Of a DNA stretch of 64,000 bases, positions 1-10,884 are shown one piece after another. This stretch comes from Turritopsis dohrnii. Its lineage: Eukaryota; Cnidaria; Hydrozoa; Anthoathecata; Oceaniidae. Made by a program: the position numbers and the translations under genes. The notes beneath the pieces are model-generated. The model searched no databases. It saw only the letters and a program-made list of their open reading frames with translations, and was not told the DNA's origin. The stretch spans positions 992,001-1,056,000 of the forward strand of contig BQMF02000028.1 of the NCBI GenBank assembly GCA_027922465.2, read 5' to 3'. Every line of letters begins with the position of its first letter. Within the stretch, counting starts at the first letter, position 1.

Positions 1-620
1 GATAATTCAATAGTTTTAGCTACACCATATAGCATAGAATCCAAAATATTGATAAATGAAATACAGAAAATTTCTTCTAAACCAGTCTGGAGAGAATGTA
101 AATTCCACGCCATTCTGTGAAAAAGTCATATAGAAATTGAAAATCTTTGCCGGAGATATCTTGAATACAGGCAATATTTTCACATGGCTTGCTTTCTAAA
201 TCAAATCAAAAGTTTGAATTTTTCGCCTGTGTTTACATTCCATCGACTATATACACAATAATAGGAAAACAATCAACCCGCCGAATGCTATTACATTAAA
301 ACTTGTAGAAGACTGTACATAGTAATAGTATACGGACGTGATAGTACATTTCTTATGCATGCGTGAATTTACCGCTGTTCATCTATCACAAGCTCTATAT
401 ATCTTCGTTGATTAACTTTAAAGCAAAGTTACATTATCATAAAACCTGTTTGTAGAAACATATTTCATGTCAGTTATAGATTCTCAGAAAAGAATTTCAG
501 GCACATTTGTTGCTTAGGTTTTGCTTATTTTTCAGCGGATTTCAGCCTAGTGTTGCTTATAAAAGTGCTGTTTATTAAAAAAAGTGTGGATGTTTAAAAT
601 GTATGAAAGTGTAATGTAAT
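1..620. other. AT-rich stretch with no recognised gene
   Basis: No open reading frame with recognisable content, no tRNA-like fold and no clear repeat boundary is visible. It is AT-rich flanking DNA left of the Penelope-like element that begins near 621. Confidence 0.5.
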
Positions 621-905
621 CCAAGTAGAAAAAAAAAACATAAATAAAATAAGCAAAACCTTTTCGATTTATTATGAAATCATCATCAGTGCTATGTAAA
701 ATTTCTATAAAAACATGTCAATAGGAATTCTGGTTTATATACAAAGTTTGTAAGTAATATGAAATTCACAAGGGATATAAATATATAAAACTAATCATTT
801 AACTAAAATATTTCATGTGATACCATTTCTAAAAAGGATTAAATTATTTTCTCATTGTTCATTTAACAACAGGCCTCTTTAAAACAATAAAATACGCCTC
901 TTGGG
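621..905 (-). repeat. PLE 3' terminal repeat (pseudo-LTR), left copy
   Basis: This repeat covers the 3' UTR and the last codons of the PLE ORF. It matches 2870-3025 and 5150-5298 in direct orientation and 5299-5617 in inverted orientation. It includes a hammerhead-like core at 662-689 on the minus strand. The uninterrupted sequence around 770-800 shows what the right copy looked like before the Helitron inserted. Confidence 0.8.
645..705 (-). ncRNA. Hammerhead-ribozyme-like motif in the PLE repeat (copy a)
   Basis: On the minus strand the order is CTGATGA (683-689), a short hairpin whose arms GATTT and AAATC pair, then GAAA (662-665). This is the conserved hammerhead core order. Hammerhead ribozymes are known in terminal repeats of Penelope-like elements. 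One extra U sits between the core and the paired part of stem II, and stem III would be very short, so self-cleavage is not assured. Confidence 0.5.
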
Positions 906-1995
906 CTTTACGCACTCTAGTCTTGTTAGTCTTCACTTTCCAAGTGAAGTTATGGTCGGGGAAATCCAAAAGATGATTTGCTGGTTCCGAATTATATTTC
1001 CGGTTATTGTGTTCTTTAAAACGGACTTCTGCGTTCCGTTTTGTTTCACCAATGTAGTTTTTCGAGCAACTACATACCCCTTCATAAATGACACACACTG
1101 GATGCATATTCCGGTCTTTGTTATTGAACAAAGATTGAACTTTCTTAGCTTTCCAAATTACTCGAAAATCTATATTATCTCTAGTAAACAGTTTGAGTTT
1201 TATCAAGAATCTTTTACACAATTCTTCATTTTGTACACAAAAGGGGTTTTCAATGGGTACAATTTTCTTAGGTTCTGCGAACAACCAATCAGGAATAATC
1301 GATTCATTATCGTTTTTGGCATTCAATTTATGTTCAAATTGTTTAATTATACTTTCGGTGAAGCCTTTCGGATAACCTGCATTTTCAAACTTTTTACATA
1401 TCATCATATTTTCGTTATTGAAATTTGTAGAGATTCTTCGTGCACGATGCAAATCGCCATTGATTGTATTTCTTTTATATCGTTTCGGTACCATTGATTT
1501 CCTGTGTGCAGGTAATTTATTAGGTTTGCGATATACTAAAGTTGTGACTATGCCATTTTCCACGTTGATTGATGTATCTAAGAATTTCTTTGGATTTTCT
1601 TCAATTGTAAATTTTATTTTCGGATGATATATATTTAACTGTTCGAATTGGGTGTCAGGTTCATCTATATTACGGCATGTGATAACATCATCAACAAATC
1701 TCTTGTAAAATTTCGGTTGGTTTGGTATAACTACTTCTTTTTCTAACTTTGTTAGTGCAATGTTTGCAAATGTGACTGAGAGTGGTCCTCCCATGGTACA
1801 ACCTTCTTTTTGTTTGTAAAGTTTGTTTTGAAAGCTGAAAGTGCTATCAGTTGTGAGTTTCATCAAAAGACGTTTGAAGATTAATTTCGAACAAATTGGT
1901 GTCAATTTGTTGTTCTTGTAAATTTCTTCCAAAATAAAATCAATAGTATCTTTAATTGGGACGTTAGTAAAAAGGGATTCAACGTCATATGACAC
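859..1995 (-). pseudogene. PLE reverse transcriptase (palm) and GIY-YIG endonuclease, C-terminal part
   Basis: This 378-residue frame carries RT motif A (DVESLF, residues 4-9), motif B (GCTMGGPLS, 65-73) and the catalytic FVDD box (100-103). At the C-terminus it has a GIY-YIG nuclease with VIY (302-304), YIG (314-316) and the following ETKR with a conserved arginine. RT plus C-terminal GIY-YIG on one chain defines endonuclease-bearing Penelope-like elements, which prime reverse transcription at the nick made by the nuclease. The start given is only the first Met after a frameshift near 2050; the N-terminal parts lie in other frames at 2027-2317 and 2346-2666. The motifs look intact, but the broken frame makes this copy non-functional. 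Confidence 0.85.
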
Positions 1996-2026
1996 ATATT
2001 GTTCATTTTGTAATAATGGCGGTTGA

Positions 2027-2317
2027 TCACGAATGATAGATGCAAAATCTTGAGTGTTTGATGATATACGGATTGTCCGCGTAAAGTGGCTTTAGATAAT
2101 CAGATATTACTTGTGCAGTGTTGTAGAGGCAAGTGCCGGTTTGAGCAACGATAGGTCGAAATTTCAATTCGGAAACGGTGATGTTTTTAAAATTTTGAAA
2201 TTTATGGGTTTTGGCAGTTCCATAAAACCTTGCTGGTTGATTAGCAGTTGGATAATTTTTTTCATATTGTGGGTGGTTCTTGAAATTTCGGTATAAAAAA
2301 TCTTGGAAACGTTTCAA
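2027..2317 (-). pseudogene. PLE reverse transcriptase, finger region
   Basis: The frame contains the Penelope signature around ARFYGTAKTHK and ELKFRPIVAQ, the conserved RT segment before motif A. A frameshift near 2050 separates it from the palm-endonuclease frame, and another near 2340 separates it from the N-terminal frame. Reading across the shift in the alternative frame leads directly into the DVESLF motif, so these are pieces of a single original ORF. Confidence 0.75.
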
Positions 2318-2345
2318 ATCTTGTAATGTATAATCACTGGTTTCT

Positions 2346-2666
2346 TCATAGGTTCATATCGGACATTTTCTTCAAATAATCAAGTTTATTCATTACTACA
2401 ACACATGAATCTTTATCTCCTTTAACAATAACAGTATTGTCGTCATTAACTAAGTTTCTTAAATTGTGATAAGTAAAATCCTTTGTGGTGTATATATTAT
2501 TTGCAAGCATATCTGTATAGGCTCGAAGGCATTCATGAAAGTTTTCTATTTGGTCAACTTCAACCTCGTCATTAAGTGTTGTTGCCAGTACTTCCATGTG
2601 GGCAGCAAGATTTTTCTTAACATATTTATGTTTATCGATGAAACTATGGTCCAACCCAAAACTCAT
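2346..2666 (-). pseudogene. PLE ORF, N-terminal region
   Basis: A 106-residue frame beginning MSFGLDHSF and containing the segment VIVKGDKDSCVVVMNK. The KADK/KGDK..VVVMN-type segment is typical of the N-terminal part of Penelope-like polyproteins ahead of the RT. It is followed after a frameshift by the finger region at 2027-2317. About 200 bp of non-coding DNA separate it from the upstream terminal repeat at 2870. Confidence 0.7.
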
Positions 2667-2869
2667 TGTTGTTTTTCAGGGATTTGGTACGATGGGACAT
2701 ATTGATGCTTTTATGGGTGGTTTTGTTTTACTAGAGTTGTAATCTTGTGGTTTTTAGTTTTGAAAGAGTTTAATCTTCAAATCTTAATTTGTTGGTTATA
2801 TTTTTCAGTAGGATTTTATGTAGTAGAAAACCTGTAGAATCTCGAAGTTTATCTGAAAGTTCATGGTAT

Positions 2870-3025
2870 CCAAGTAGAAAAAGCAACATAAATAAAATAA
2901 GCAAAAGCTTTTCAATTTATTATGAAATCATCATCAGTGCTATGTAAAATTATTATAAAAACATGTCAATAGGAATTCTGGTTTATATACAAAGTTTGTA
3001 AGTAATATGAAATTCACAAGGGATA
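2870..3025 (-). repeat. PLE terminal repeat, right copy, first half
   Basis: Direct repeat of 621-780. It is cut at A3025 by the Helitron and resumes at T5150. A hammerhead-like core occurs again (CTGATGA at 2931-2937, GAAA at 2910-2913, minus strand), with one change at the base of stem II. Confidence 0.8.
2893..2948 (-). ncRNA. Hammerhead-ribozyme-like motif in the PLE repeat (copy b)
   Basis: This has the same core order as the motif at 645-705, but the base closing stem II next to GAAA is changed (AAATT instead of AAATC), which weakens that stem. Stem III has the form AGC-TTTT-GCT. Confidence 0.4.
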
Positions 3026-5149
3026 TCTACTTATACTAATCCGCAATCGTGCATACCACTTTTAATTTAGAAAGTGTTTTGTTTTTGTTTTTTTAATGGT
3101 CAAAATCTTCTTAATCGTGGTCATATAGCGGCAGTCCGGCCAGTGAAGAAACTCTTCCACTGCAATCCAACGATCATTTGTTTTGACACGTGCTCGTCTT
3201 TTCGCCGTTTTCATTGGTTGCCGAAATCGGAAAAACTTTAGCGACAATGTTCGTTGACAAGAAATCCATTTTCATTAATCGTTTGACGAACGAACAGGTC
3301 TGTACGAAGGTATTATTATAAAACGTTTACTGTTTAACTTTTTGCTTTTCTTTTGTTGTTTTTCTATTTTAGATTAATAAAAGAACGTAAGTAAATGTAT
3401 TGACGTATTATTTATGTATGTATTATGTAAAATCATACTGAAATGTTTTTTATGTGGAAAACGAAAACGAACAACAAATAACGAGTATACATCCAGCACA
3501 TGTTTCAACGTTTTACTTTGTTTTAGTTTTCGTTTACTTCGTTTTAGTTATCAGATGTGGCTATATAGAAGAAAGTGCAGTGAAGAAATGCAGAAAAAAA
3601 TTAATTTTCATTAATCGTTTGACGAACGAACAACAGGTCTGTACGTGAAGGTATTATTATAAAACGTTTATTGCTTAACTTTTACTGCTATTATTCTATT
3701 TTAGATTAATAAAAGAACAGGTAAGTTATGTATTTAAATGTTTGTTTACGTTTTAGTTATGGCTATACACAAGAAAGTGGAGTGCAGTGAAGAAATCCAG
3801 AAAAAAATGATGTTCCCTTACACAGTAAGGAATGGTTTTCATTTTAATTTAGTTTTGAAAGATTGATTAATTGAGTTTTGAAAAGATATATGAGTCAAAA
3901 TAATTCTATCATTTAGTATATATCTTCGCTGGATGAAAACTGGATGTTGGATGAAAAGGAACGCGGAACGAACAAAATTTGTTTTGGTAACGCGTGCTGT
4001 AATTTATTTATTTACAAATCAATAAAAAATGGTTCTCATGGCTGTGGAAATGGGGGGAACGTCAACCATGTCTGCCTTTTAGTAGATTTCCCTGTACAAT
4101 TTAAGATGCTTGGTACTTTGTCTATCTGCCTGCCTTCCAGCCAACTTTATGTCTTTTGCTTTTGTTTGCTTCAATATGGTTGCAATGAATGTGATTATTT
4201 TAGCTGTTCTTCAACTAAAATATTTTCTTTTATTAGGTCAGAAAAGAAAAAGTGTATATAACCATTAAAGAAATGAAGCACATGGTTAAATTATGTCCTA
4301 CAAAAAAGAAGGATTATTGGATGGATTTTTTTTCAGTCTACATTTTATAAAATTTATGCATTATTTTGTGTTATGGTATATGATTGTTTAGGTACTATGC
4401 CTGGGTGTATAGTTTGGCATTATGTTTCTATTTGTTACTTTTTATCTTCTGGGTAAATTTGTGTTTTTAGTTATTGTTTTTAGGATAAATGCGCACTTGA
4501 ATTTCCTTTTTTTTTAGTTTCTTTTTCCTTTTTTTTTATTTTTGGTATTACAATTGAAATATTATTCTTTTAGGCAATAATAGAAAAACATTAAGAAATG
4601 AAACTCATGGTTTTAATCATGATGTTGATTGTTTTGGGAAGAACAGACTATATCATTTCAAAAATTCATTAATGGTTGCAGTCGAGTAGTAACTTTGGAA
4701 CAAAAGAAAAAGTTGGAAGGTATCAATTTGTTTTGAATGAACATTTTGTTATGTTTGGTTTAGTATGTCTGGGTAAACAGTTCTGTGTTAAATATTGCAC
4801 TTTTTTGTTATGAACGTTTCTTCGCTTCTGCGTATAAATATATATTCTGAGCCATGTTGCTATTTGTTTCTGTTTTAAATATTTTGAATGTAAGAATTGA
4901 ATTAAAAAATTAATGCCTGTAAGAACTTTTCACGACTTAAATTTTGCGACACATCGCATACTGAACATGGGTGGCGAGCGACGCCACCTGGGATGTTTTT
5001 GAGTTGCGATTCTATGATTTATTTTTTCGTCACGGGGTATGTACACGGGAATGGTGGATTTGACCACGGGGTATGTACACGGGAATGGTGGATTTGACCT
5101 AATGTTTTCGAAGTTAAGTTAGGTAAAAAGTCTTTACCCGGGATACTAG
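3026..5149 (+). mobile_element. Non-autonomous Helitron, copy 1
   Basis: It starts with TC (3026) after an A and ends with CTAG (5146-5149) before a T. A GGTAAA..TTTACC hairpin (5122-5138) lies just upstream of the 3' end. These are the hallmarks of Helitrons, which insert between A and T without duplicating the target. The left flank ...GGGATA and right flank TAAATATAT join into the uninterrupted PLE sequence seen near 772. No coding capacity is visible; the longest frame (3944-4261) resembles nothing recognised. A second copy lies at 15511-17655 and a 3' fragment at 9105-9720. Its first ~130 bp match the 5' end of the coding Helitron at 46270. Confidence 0.88.
3271..3690 (+). repeat. Internal duplication in Helitron copy 1
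   Basis: The stretch TTCATTAATCGTTTGACGAA at 3271 recurs at 3607. The following segment with GGTATTATTATAAAACG recurs about 336-341 bp downstream. Two degenerate versions of the second motif also occur in copy 2 near 15908 and 16035. Confidence 0.7.
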
Positions 5150-5298
5150 TAAATATATCAGACTAATCATTTAACTAAAATACTTCATGTGAAACCATTT
5201 CTAAAAAGGATTAAATTATTTTCTAATTGTTCATTTAATACAGGCCTCTTTAAAAATATGAAATACGCCTCTTGGGCTTTACGCACTCTATGTTTTAA
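5150..5298 (-). repeat. PLE terminal repeat, right copy, second half
   Basis: This continues the direct repeat after the Helitron and matches about 771-915, including the last codons of the PLE ORF on the minus strand. It ends abruptly where an inverted copy begins at about 5299. Confidence 0.75.
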
Positions 5299-5617
5299 AG
5301 AACACAATAACCCGAAATATAATTCGGAACCAGCAAATCATCTTTTGGAATTCCCCGACCATAACTTCACTTGGAAAGTTATTATGAAAGCTTTGACAAA
5401 GACTAGAGTGCGTGAAGCCCAAGAGGCGTATTTTAAATGATTAGTTTTATATATTTATATCCCTTGTGAATTTCATATTACTTACAAACTTTGTATATAA
5501 ACCAGAATTCCTATTGACATGTTTTTATAGAAATTTTACATAGCACTGATGATGATTTCATAATAAATCGAAAAGCTTTTGCTTATTTTATTTATGTTGT
5601 TTTTTCTACTTGGATTT
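5299..5617 (+). repeat. Inverted PLE 3' end with partial GIY-YIG coding sequence
   Basis: On the plus strand this encodes the end of the endonuclease (FKEHNNPKYNSEPANHLLEF, about 48 codons) followed by the complete 3' UTR, ending in the inverted terminal sequence TCTACTTGGA. It is tail-to-tail with 5150-5298. It differs from the main copy at several codons, so it is an old partial copy rather than an assembly duplicate. Confidence 0.75.
5533..5595 (+). ncRNA. Hammerhead-ribozyme-like motif in the PLE repeat (copy c)
   Basis: CTGATGA (5546-5552), a GATTT/AAATC hairpin, GAAA (5570-5573) and a minimal stem III AGC-TTTT-GCT. It is the best preserved of the three copies. Confidence 0.5.
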
Positions 5618-6583
5618 AATTATGGCGAATAGTTAATCACTTTTGTAATGTAATGTTGTTATAGTGTAATCTAGACTTTGATTTGATTGATGTGATTTGT
5701 TTATTACTTTCACATCATACAAAATGTGTTAATGTTCTTGCTTAAGTACAAGTATAATTACTGTGTTTTCAGATATTTCCCCCGTCTTTCAAAAATCAAC
5801 AAAAACTGCCAAAATTTCAATATGCCCTCAAATGTATCATAATAAACAAAAACTAATAAAAATTTTCGATTAAATATATATATTTTTGAAATCACTTAAG
5901 ATTAAGGTTTCCAATGATATAACAAGATTCGCAAAAATGCGACTATATATTTCCCCAAAGTTTTATCATTTATTGTGTGAAATATGTATCGTTAATAATA
6001 AATGCCCTTACAGGCAAAGGATTTTTGCAACACTAGATGTTGACATATTTAACATAGCACACACGATATAAAAGTTTCAGTGGGTGGAACAGTATGAAGG
6101 ATTCTTTGTAAAAATAAGGTCGTTTGTTCCGGGCCTTCTAATCTTCCCGTGGCTTTAATAAAATGGACCAATCATCAACGCTCTTTGTTCGGTACACACG
6201 GTCCTTCATATTAGCACGACTTAGTTACAATGAAATGACATTGCAGGCATAAGGATTTCTACAGCGTCTGTGATCAGCTGCTATTTAGAAAAAAAACACT
6301 TTTACAAGAACTTCCTTTCAATGATAAGACTTGAGAACTAAACAAAGAAATTAAAGCATTCAGCCAAATACTCATCAATGCTACATTTGTAACTATCTAA
6401 TATTATATATTTGTGAATAATAGTATAGTATCTATTAAAAAAACAGATGATTATTTGGGACACCCAAATAACCCAAATAAAAGTGAAGAGGATTTGAGAA
6501 AAAACAACAAGAGAAGAGAAACTTAGAATGTTGACTCAAACTTCATGTTTCACCCGCCCTTTACATGTTCGCATTCCTAATAA
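5618..6583. other. Stretch with no recognised gene
   Basis: AT-rich DNA. A 61-codon frame at 5886-6071 has no recognisable features. No repeat boundary or RNA gene was found. Confidence 0.4.
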
Positions 6584-7180
6584 CTAAGAAAAAATCGTAC
6601 TCGATTCTTGTTTGTTTTGTCTGTCCTGCTTCCTCTGATGCACAGTAAATCTGATCTTAGGATCAGAAAGGATAGTGACCATTATTGCATCACTATCTTT
6701 ATTCTTTTTTTGTTTGACAATTCGTTTTGACAATTTCAGGGTCTGGAAGTTTCGTTTACTGTTCGATGATATCATCGACTTAACGGTGTGTGATATTTCT
6801 TTTGAGTGCTGGTAGTGAATGTCACATGTTTCTGCAAGAATTGGTATTCCTAGTCCTCCGTGCTTGACAGGGAGATAATAACTTGTTATCCTATTTTGTT
6901 CAATGATAATGGATTCCAAAAATTTGGAAGGAGCTTTTCATTGATCAGCATGTCTAGGGGTTTAATGTATTCTTCCATACCAGGAAGTGTTCGCATGAAA
7001 TATGCGTATTTGTCAATTTCCTCATGACAGAAGGCGGCATGTGCAGCATGAATTTTTTATTGCTAAACACCAGATGATAACTTTTTCAGTAGCATATTGA
7101 TCTCTAAATCAATGACTTCCTTAAGCATACTTAACTGCCTTTTTCCATCCACTGTAAACTTCATTTCACAGTCTTGAGCT
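6584..7180 (-). pseudogene. Truncated RLE-type non-LTR retrotransposon fragment
   Basis: The minus-strand translation matches, segment by segment, the post-RT region of the element at 29564-32971: MKFTVDGKRQ versus VKFTCEGKRH, then HAAHAAFCHEE..YFMRTLPGMEEYIKPLD versus PHAAYAAFVHG..FFMRTIKKMNEFLQPLD, then LPVKHGGLGIPIL versus LPIQRGGLRIPIL. In-frame stops and a frameshift near 6920 break it, and both the RT and the C-terminal endonuclease are missing. It is a divergent family member, not a recent copy. Confidence 0.7.
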
Positions 7181-7620
7181 CTTAAATTATCTTAATTGAT
7201 TGACACATTTAAAAGAAATTTTGATTAAGAATTTTCATTTACGTTATCGCAGTGGTTCAAGCTACACACGGTCAGGTATCAAACTCTCGATGGGACCTCA
7301 GTTTTTGTTTGAACTGTAGCGCGAAGTTCGAGAGTCAACTATTTAAATTAAATATTGGGAAAATTTGCTGTACAGGATTTTATGAATACAACTTCTACAA
7401 CCCACTCAGCCATCAATACATACAGTGAAGTAGTTATCATAATATCTTATTACTTTCACGATTTCAGCCGTTCTTATGTTTATTTGAAAGAAAAGCGTAC
7501 ATCTTAACAACAATTAACTTCTAAAGACACACCCGATTCTTCAGAAAAGTCACCCGACGATTTTCCGAAATGATTTTATCGCCTCTTTGGGAATCTTAAC
7601 CAATTAGCAGCGTTTATCAT

Positions 7621-7801
7621 TTTGTACCAGTTTCTGGATGACACATAGCACGATTCCACGTAGCACAATTCCACGTAGTATGGTCCATTAATGACTTTCT
7701 AAAATTGGAACAATGCAACACAGGGAAACCCAAAATATATTTGGTACCAGTTTCATGATGATATGTAGCATAACTCCACATAGCATGGTCCATTAATGAT
7801 T
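7621..7801 (+). repeat. Imperfect direct repeat, two units about 115 bp apart
   Basis: Both units begin near GTACCAGTTTC (about 7624 and 7743) and end with ATGGTCCATTAATGA. They lie just upstream of the RPA-like gene. The rest of 7181-7860 shows no gene. Confidence 0.6.
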
Positions 7802-7860
7802 TGATTTTCAGTTGAGTAAACTAACTAATTTCGTCAAACTTATTTCGTACGTGAACGATA

Positions 7861-9104
7861 ATGGCTGCTAATGATAGCAATAATGACCAATCTCAAACAT
7901 CATCTGAAAGCTTGAAAAGGAAACAACCCACAAATGATTGTGGTGGTGATGGATCGGTATTTAATGGTAAGAAAACATATTTTTTTGACGTCCAGTAAAA
8001 CATTTTTGTTTAAGCCAGAATTATAAAGAGTGCAAAGCTTGTTCGAAAAATAACTGTGCTTCTTGGTATTTGAGATTTCTTTTAACAGATTATTTCTTTT
8101 CTAGTTTCTGTATCCGGATTCATAGACTCTATTTCGCCAATGAAACGAGCTAAAAAATCCAATATTGAATATTTTGATGGGATCATTCAAGAGGGTGATA
8201 AATACCATCGATTTGTGTGTTACTCACCTGCCAAGAAGAAATTATTTCAAGAAGCCGTGGACAAACAACAAGCTGTGCAATGTTCACCAGTAAAAGACTT
8301 TACATCTAGTAGAAAAGGTTTTGAAGGAGAAGTAACAATATCGGATTCGTGCATAGTGAAGCAAACCAACGTAGATTTTAAGCCATGTGCATTTTCAAGT
8401 AAAACAAAAAGTGATGTTGTTCCAGTATCACTTTTGCAAAACTGTAATAACAAAGATATAGTATCAGTTCAAGTCCATATACAATCTACTGGCTGTCCAA
8501 TCATACCAGTACTGCTACCATACAAAAGTGAGCCATTAGATAAAAAAGAAGTGAAGGCCAATGATGAAACTGGCACTGTTAAAATTGCTCTTTGGGGTGC
8601 AAAAATTAAAGAAGTTGATGATGATGGCACATAGCTTGTAGCGAACGCAGTGGTCAGAAAATCAAATACGGAGGTTTATTTAACTACAAACATGTCGACG
8701 GTAATCACCCAGGTAAAAGATGCTAACATTACACCATAAACAACAGTTTTAAACAATCTCCAACTAAAGAAGTTGAAATTTCCACCAGAAAATGTCCACG
8801 CCATAAAAGTTTGGTAATTTTGTACATCCTGTAACAAAAATGGTCAAAATGAAGCAACCAATAAGATGATTTTTAAATGCTCCGTATGCCAATCAACAAA
8901 AATGGCCAAAAATGTTTGTCGCAATGTCGAGACCAAGCTAGACTTCCTTCAGGACGGTAAAATTGTTACAATATCATTATTTGGTCCACAAGTGGAGTTA
9001 TATTTCCAAAGAGACATAAAACAGATTCCTGGAGATGCTGACAATATATCTTTGTCCTTCCTTCAACTGTTTTGTTATCTAACGATAAAAATTTATGTAC
9101 AGGA
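7861..9104 (+). pseudogene. Broken RPA/OB-fold-like single-strand DNA-binding gene
   Basis: Exon 1 runs from ATG 7861 to 7966, followed by a GT..AG intron (7967-8104). Exon 2 continues in frame into MKRAKKSNIEYFDG..HRFVCYSPAKKK and an OB-fold-like segment (TGTVKIALWGAKIKEV). A TAG at 8632 interrupts the frame, but the homologous reading continues (NAVVRKSNTEVYLTTN) and a later frame holds a CxxC pair (FKCSVCQSTKMAKNV, about 8869) of the kind found in RPA large-subunit zinc ribbons. RPA-like proteins are carried by some Helitrons, and a Helitron 3' end abuts this gene at 9105. Family placement is from memory of the fold, so moderate. Confidence 0.5.
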
Positions 9105-9720
9105 CTAGTATCCCTGGTAAAAACATTTTACCAAACCTAACTTTGAAAACATTAGGTCAAATCCACCATTCCCGTGGTACGTACGCGTTGCTCGCCAACC
9201 ATGTTCAGTATGCGTTGTGTCACAGAATTTAACTCGTGTAAAAGCTTCTTTTCAGGCATTAATTTGTTATTACATTCAGAAGATTAAAAACAGAAACAAA
9301 TAGCCACATGGCTCAGAATAATATATTTATACGCAGAAGAGAAGTGACTTTAATGTGAAAAAAAAAGTCAATATATAACACAGAACTGTTTACGCAGACA
9401 TACGAAACCAAACATTACAAAAAAACAAATTGATACCTTCCAACTTTTTCTTTTGTTCCAAAGTTACTACTCGACTGCAACCATTAATGAATTTTTGAAA
9501 TGATATGTAGTCTGTTCTTCCCAAAACCATGAGTTTCATTTCTTTATGCTTTTTTTATTATTACCTAAAAAATTATTACTTAAATTGTAATACCCAAAAC
9601 CTAATCATTCTATAACGATATTGAAATAAAAAATGAAAGAAAAAGAAAGAAAAAAACAAGAAGAAAATTCAAGTACGCATTTATCCTAAAGATAACAATT
9701 AAAAACAAAATAAACTTCCC
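9105..9720 (-). mobile_element. Helitron 3' fragment (minus strand)
   Basis: Reading the minus strand, it ends in GGGATACTAG with an upstream GGTAAAATG..TTTTTACC hairpin (about 9116-9132) and T as next base (A9104 on plus). The body is homologous to 16990-17655 and 4495-5149. Homology stops near 9720, so the 5' part is missing or replaced. It inserted at the 3' end of the RPA-like gene. Confidence 0.75.
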
Positions 9721-10701
9721 ATGACCAATTCCGTAATTTTGTTTTTGGGTAACACATGTTAAACATGGGCGACGATTGACGCCGCCTTGGTGGCTAGTGT
9801 TTTTATATTTTTCGGATTTTATGACGCAACACGTCAATTACACTCAATTGCACATTCACTAGTCTTTCGCTATTTCAGTAGAATTAGCCAAATGTAAAAC
9901 TTTGGAACTGAAATACAAACCGTTATTATTGTTGTTATTATTATTATTATAACCTCTGTTTCCATGTAAGAGCTTACACTGACTTTAGGAAACTGGTAAT
10001 GGATCTGCTGTACCAGACATTATTTGTTAGTTATTCTCTTAAAAATTGTCTCAGATACCAAGTGTATGTAATGCTGATAAAATATGCCATTATGTTATAG
10101 ATAAACACAGTTTGCTTCACGCTACAAAACGTCTGATACATAAAATTCTTGAACACAGACTTCATGATTTTACCTTCGACTTCCTTTAAGTGCATTCCCA
10201 AATTAAAGCACCCGCGTAAATCTTTGAAATTTCGAGTTGGCCCACATGTTTTAAATGCCAATAATGTTATCTGTTAATGTTATAATGTTAACCTTGTTAT
10301 CTGAATGAATTGTTCATCAAGTATATTGAGATAGAATAAATAGATATCATTAACTAAAACTCTCACTTCTGTGTTACGTAATAAGTAAACAATTATAGCC
10401 AAGCAGTGGAGATGAAGTTTATTATTATTATTTTTTTTTTTTGCTTTTGCCATGACACATTGAACAAGCTTGCACAGGTATAAGATAGGTTAAAACTATG
10501 AAATATTATTAACAAAGGATAAACGGCTTCAAAAACAAGGATTTGTCACAATCAACGTTTCCGCCATTATCAAAACAAATATTCCTCTTTAGCACCAAAT
10601 TTAAAAAATTTAACCCAAGGAAATAATTGAAACTTATTTTATCCAGTTTCATCCTTTTGTCTCTTACGATTCAGCCGACTCATTTACTTACTTATTAGTG
10701 T

Positions 10702-10884
10702 TCACCTTGTGTTCACCTCTATCTGTTGTTTTAATCTGTTTAAACAACTTTTGCAGTTCTGATTTAGAAACCAGGACTGGGGTCACTTTTGAATTAGAAG
10801 AAACAAAGTTTTGGGAAGACAGTGCTTTAGTTGATTGCAAATTTGGCAGATTATCAACGTGTTTATATTGGTCGTAATGCCTGG
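10702..10884 (-). CDS. Possible single exon, unknown protein
   Basis: On the minus strand the sequence following a TTTCCAG acceptor (about 10885) reads openly for about 60 codons (HYDQYKHVDNLPNLQ... to ...GEHKVNTNK) and runs into a GTAAGT donor. The residue composition is protein-like, but there is no recognised domain and no neighbouring exon could be joined with confidence. Confidence 0.25.

Larger units (their letters stand above)
621..5617 (-). mobile_element. Penelope-like element locus with direct and inverted terminal repeats, interrupted by a Helitron
   Basis: The coding part (859-2666, minus strand) encodes a Penelope-type reverse transcriptase and a C-terminal GIY-YIG endonuclease. 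The 3' part of the element (from the repeat CCAAGTAGAA at 621 up to about 905) is repeated in the same orientation upstream of the ORF at 2870-3025 plus 5150-5298, as in partial tandem PLE copies with pseudo-LTRs. Next to that, 5299-5617 is the same 3' part in the opposite orientation, ending with the same terminal sequence inverted. A 2124-bp Helitron splits the right-hand repeat between 3025 and 5150. The coding region has frameshifts, so the copy is dead. Confidence 0.85.

Noticed and set aside
901..1497. A 198-codon plus-strand frame
   Set aside because: It is the antisense shadow of the PLE reverse transcriptase-endonuclease and has no features of its own.
9721..9860. Further Helitron sequence up to a second CTAG-T at about 9860
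   Set aside because: The words resemble internal Helitron sequence (GACGCC, CATGGGCG), but no hairpin and no continuous alignment with the other copies was found.
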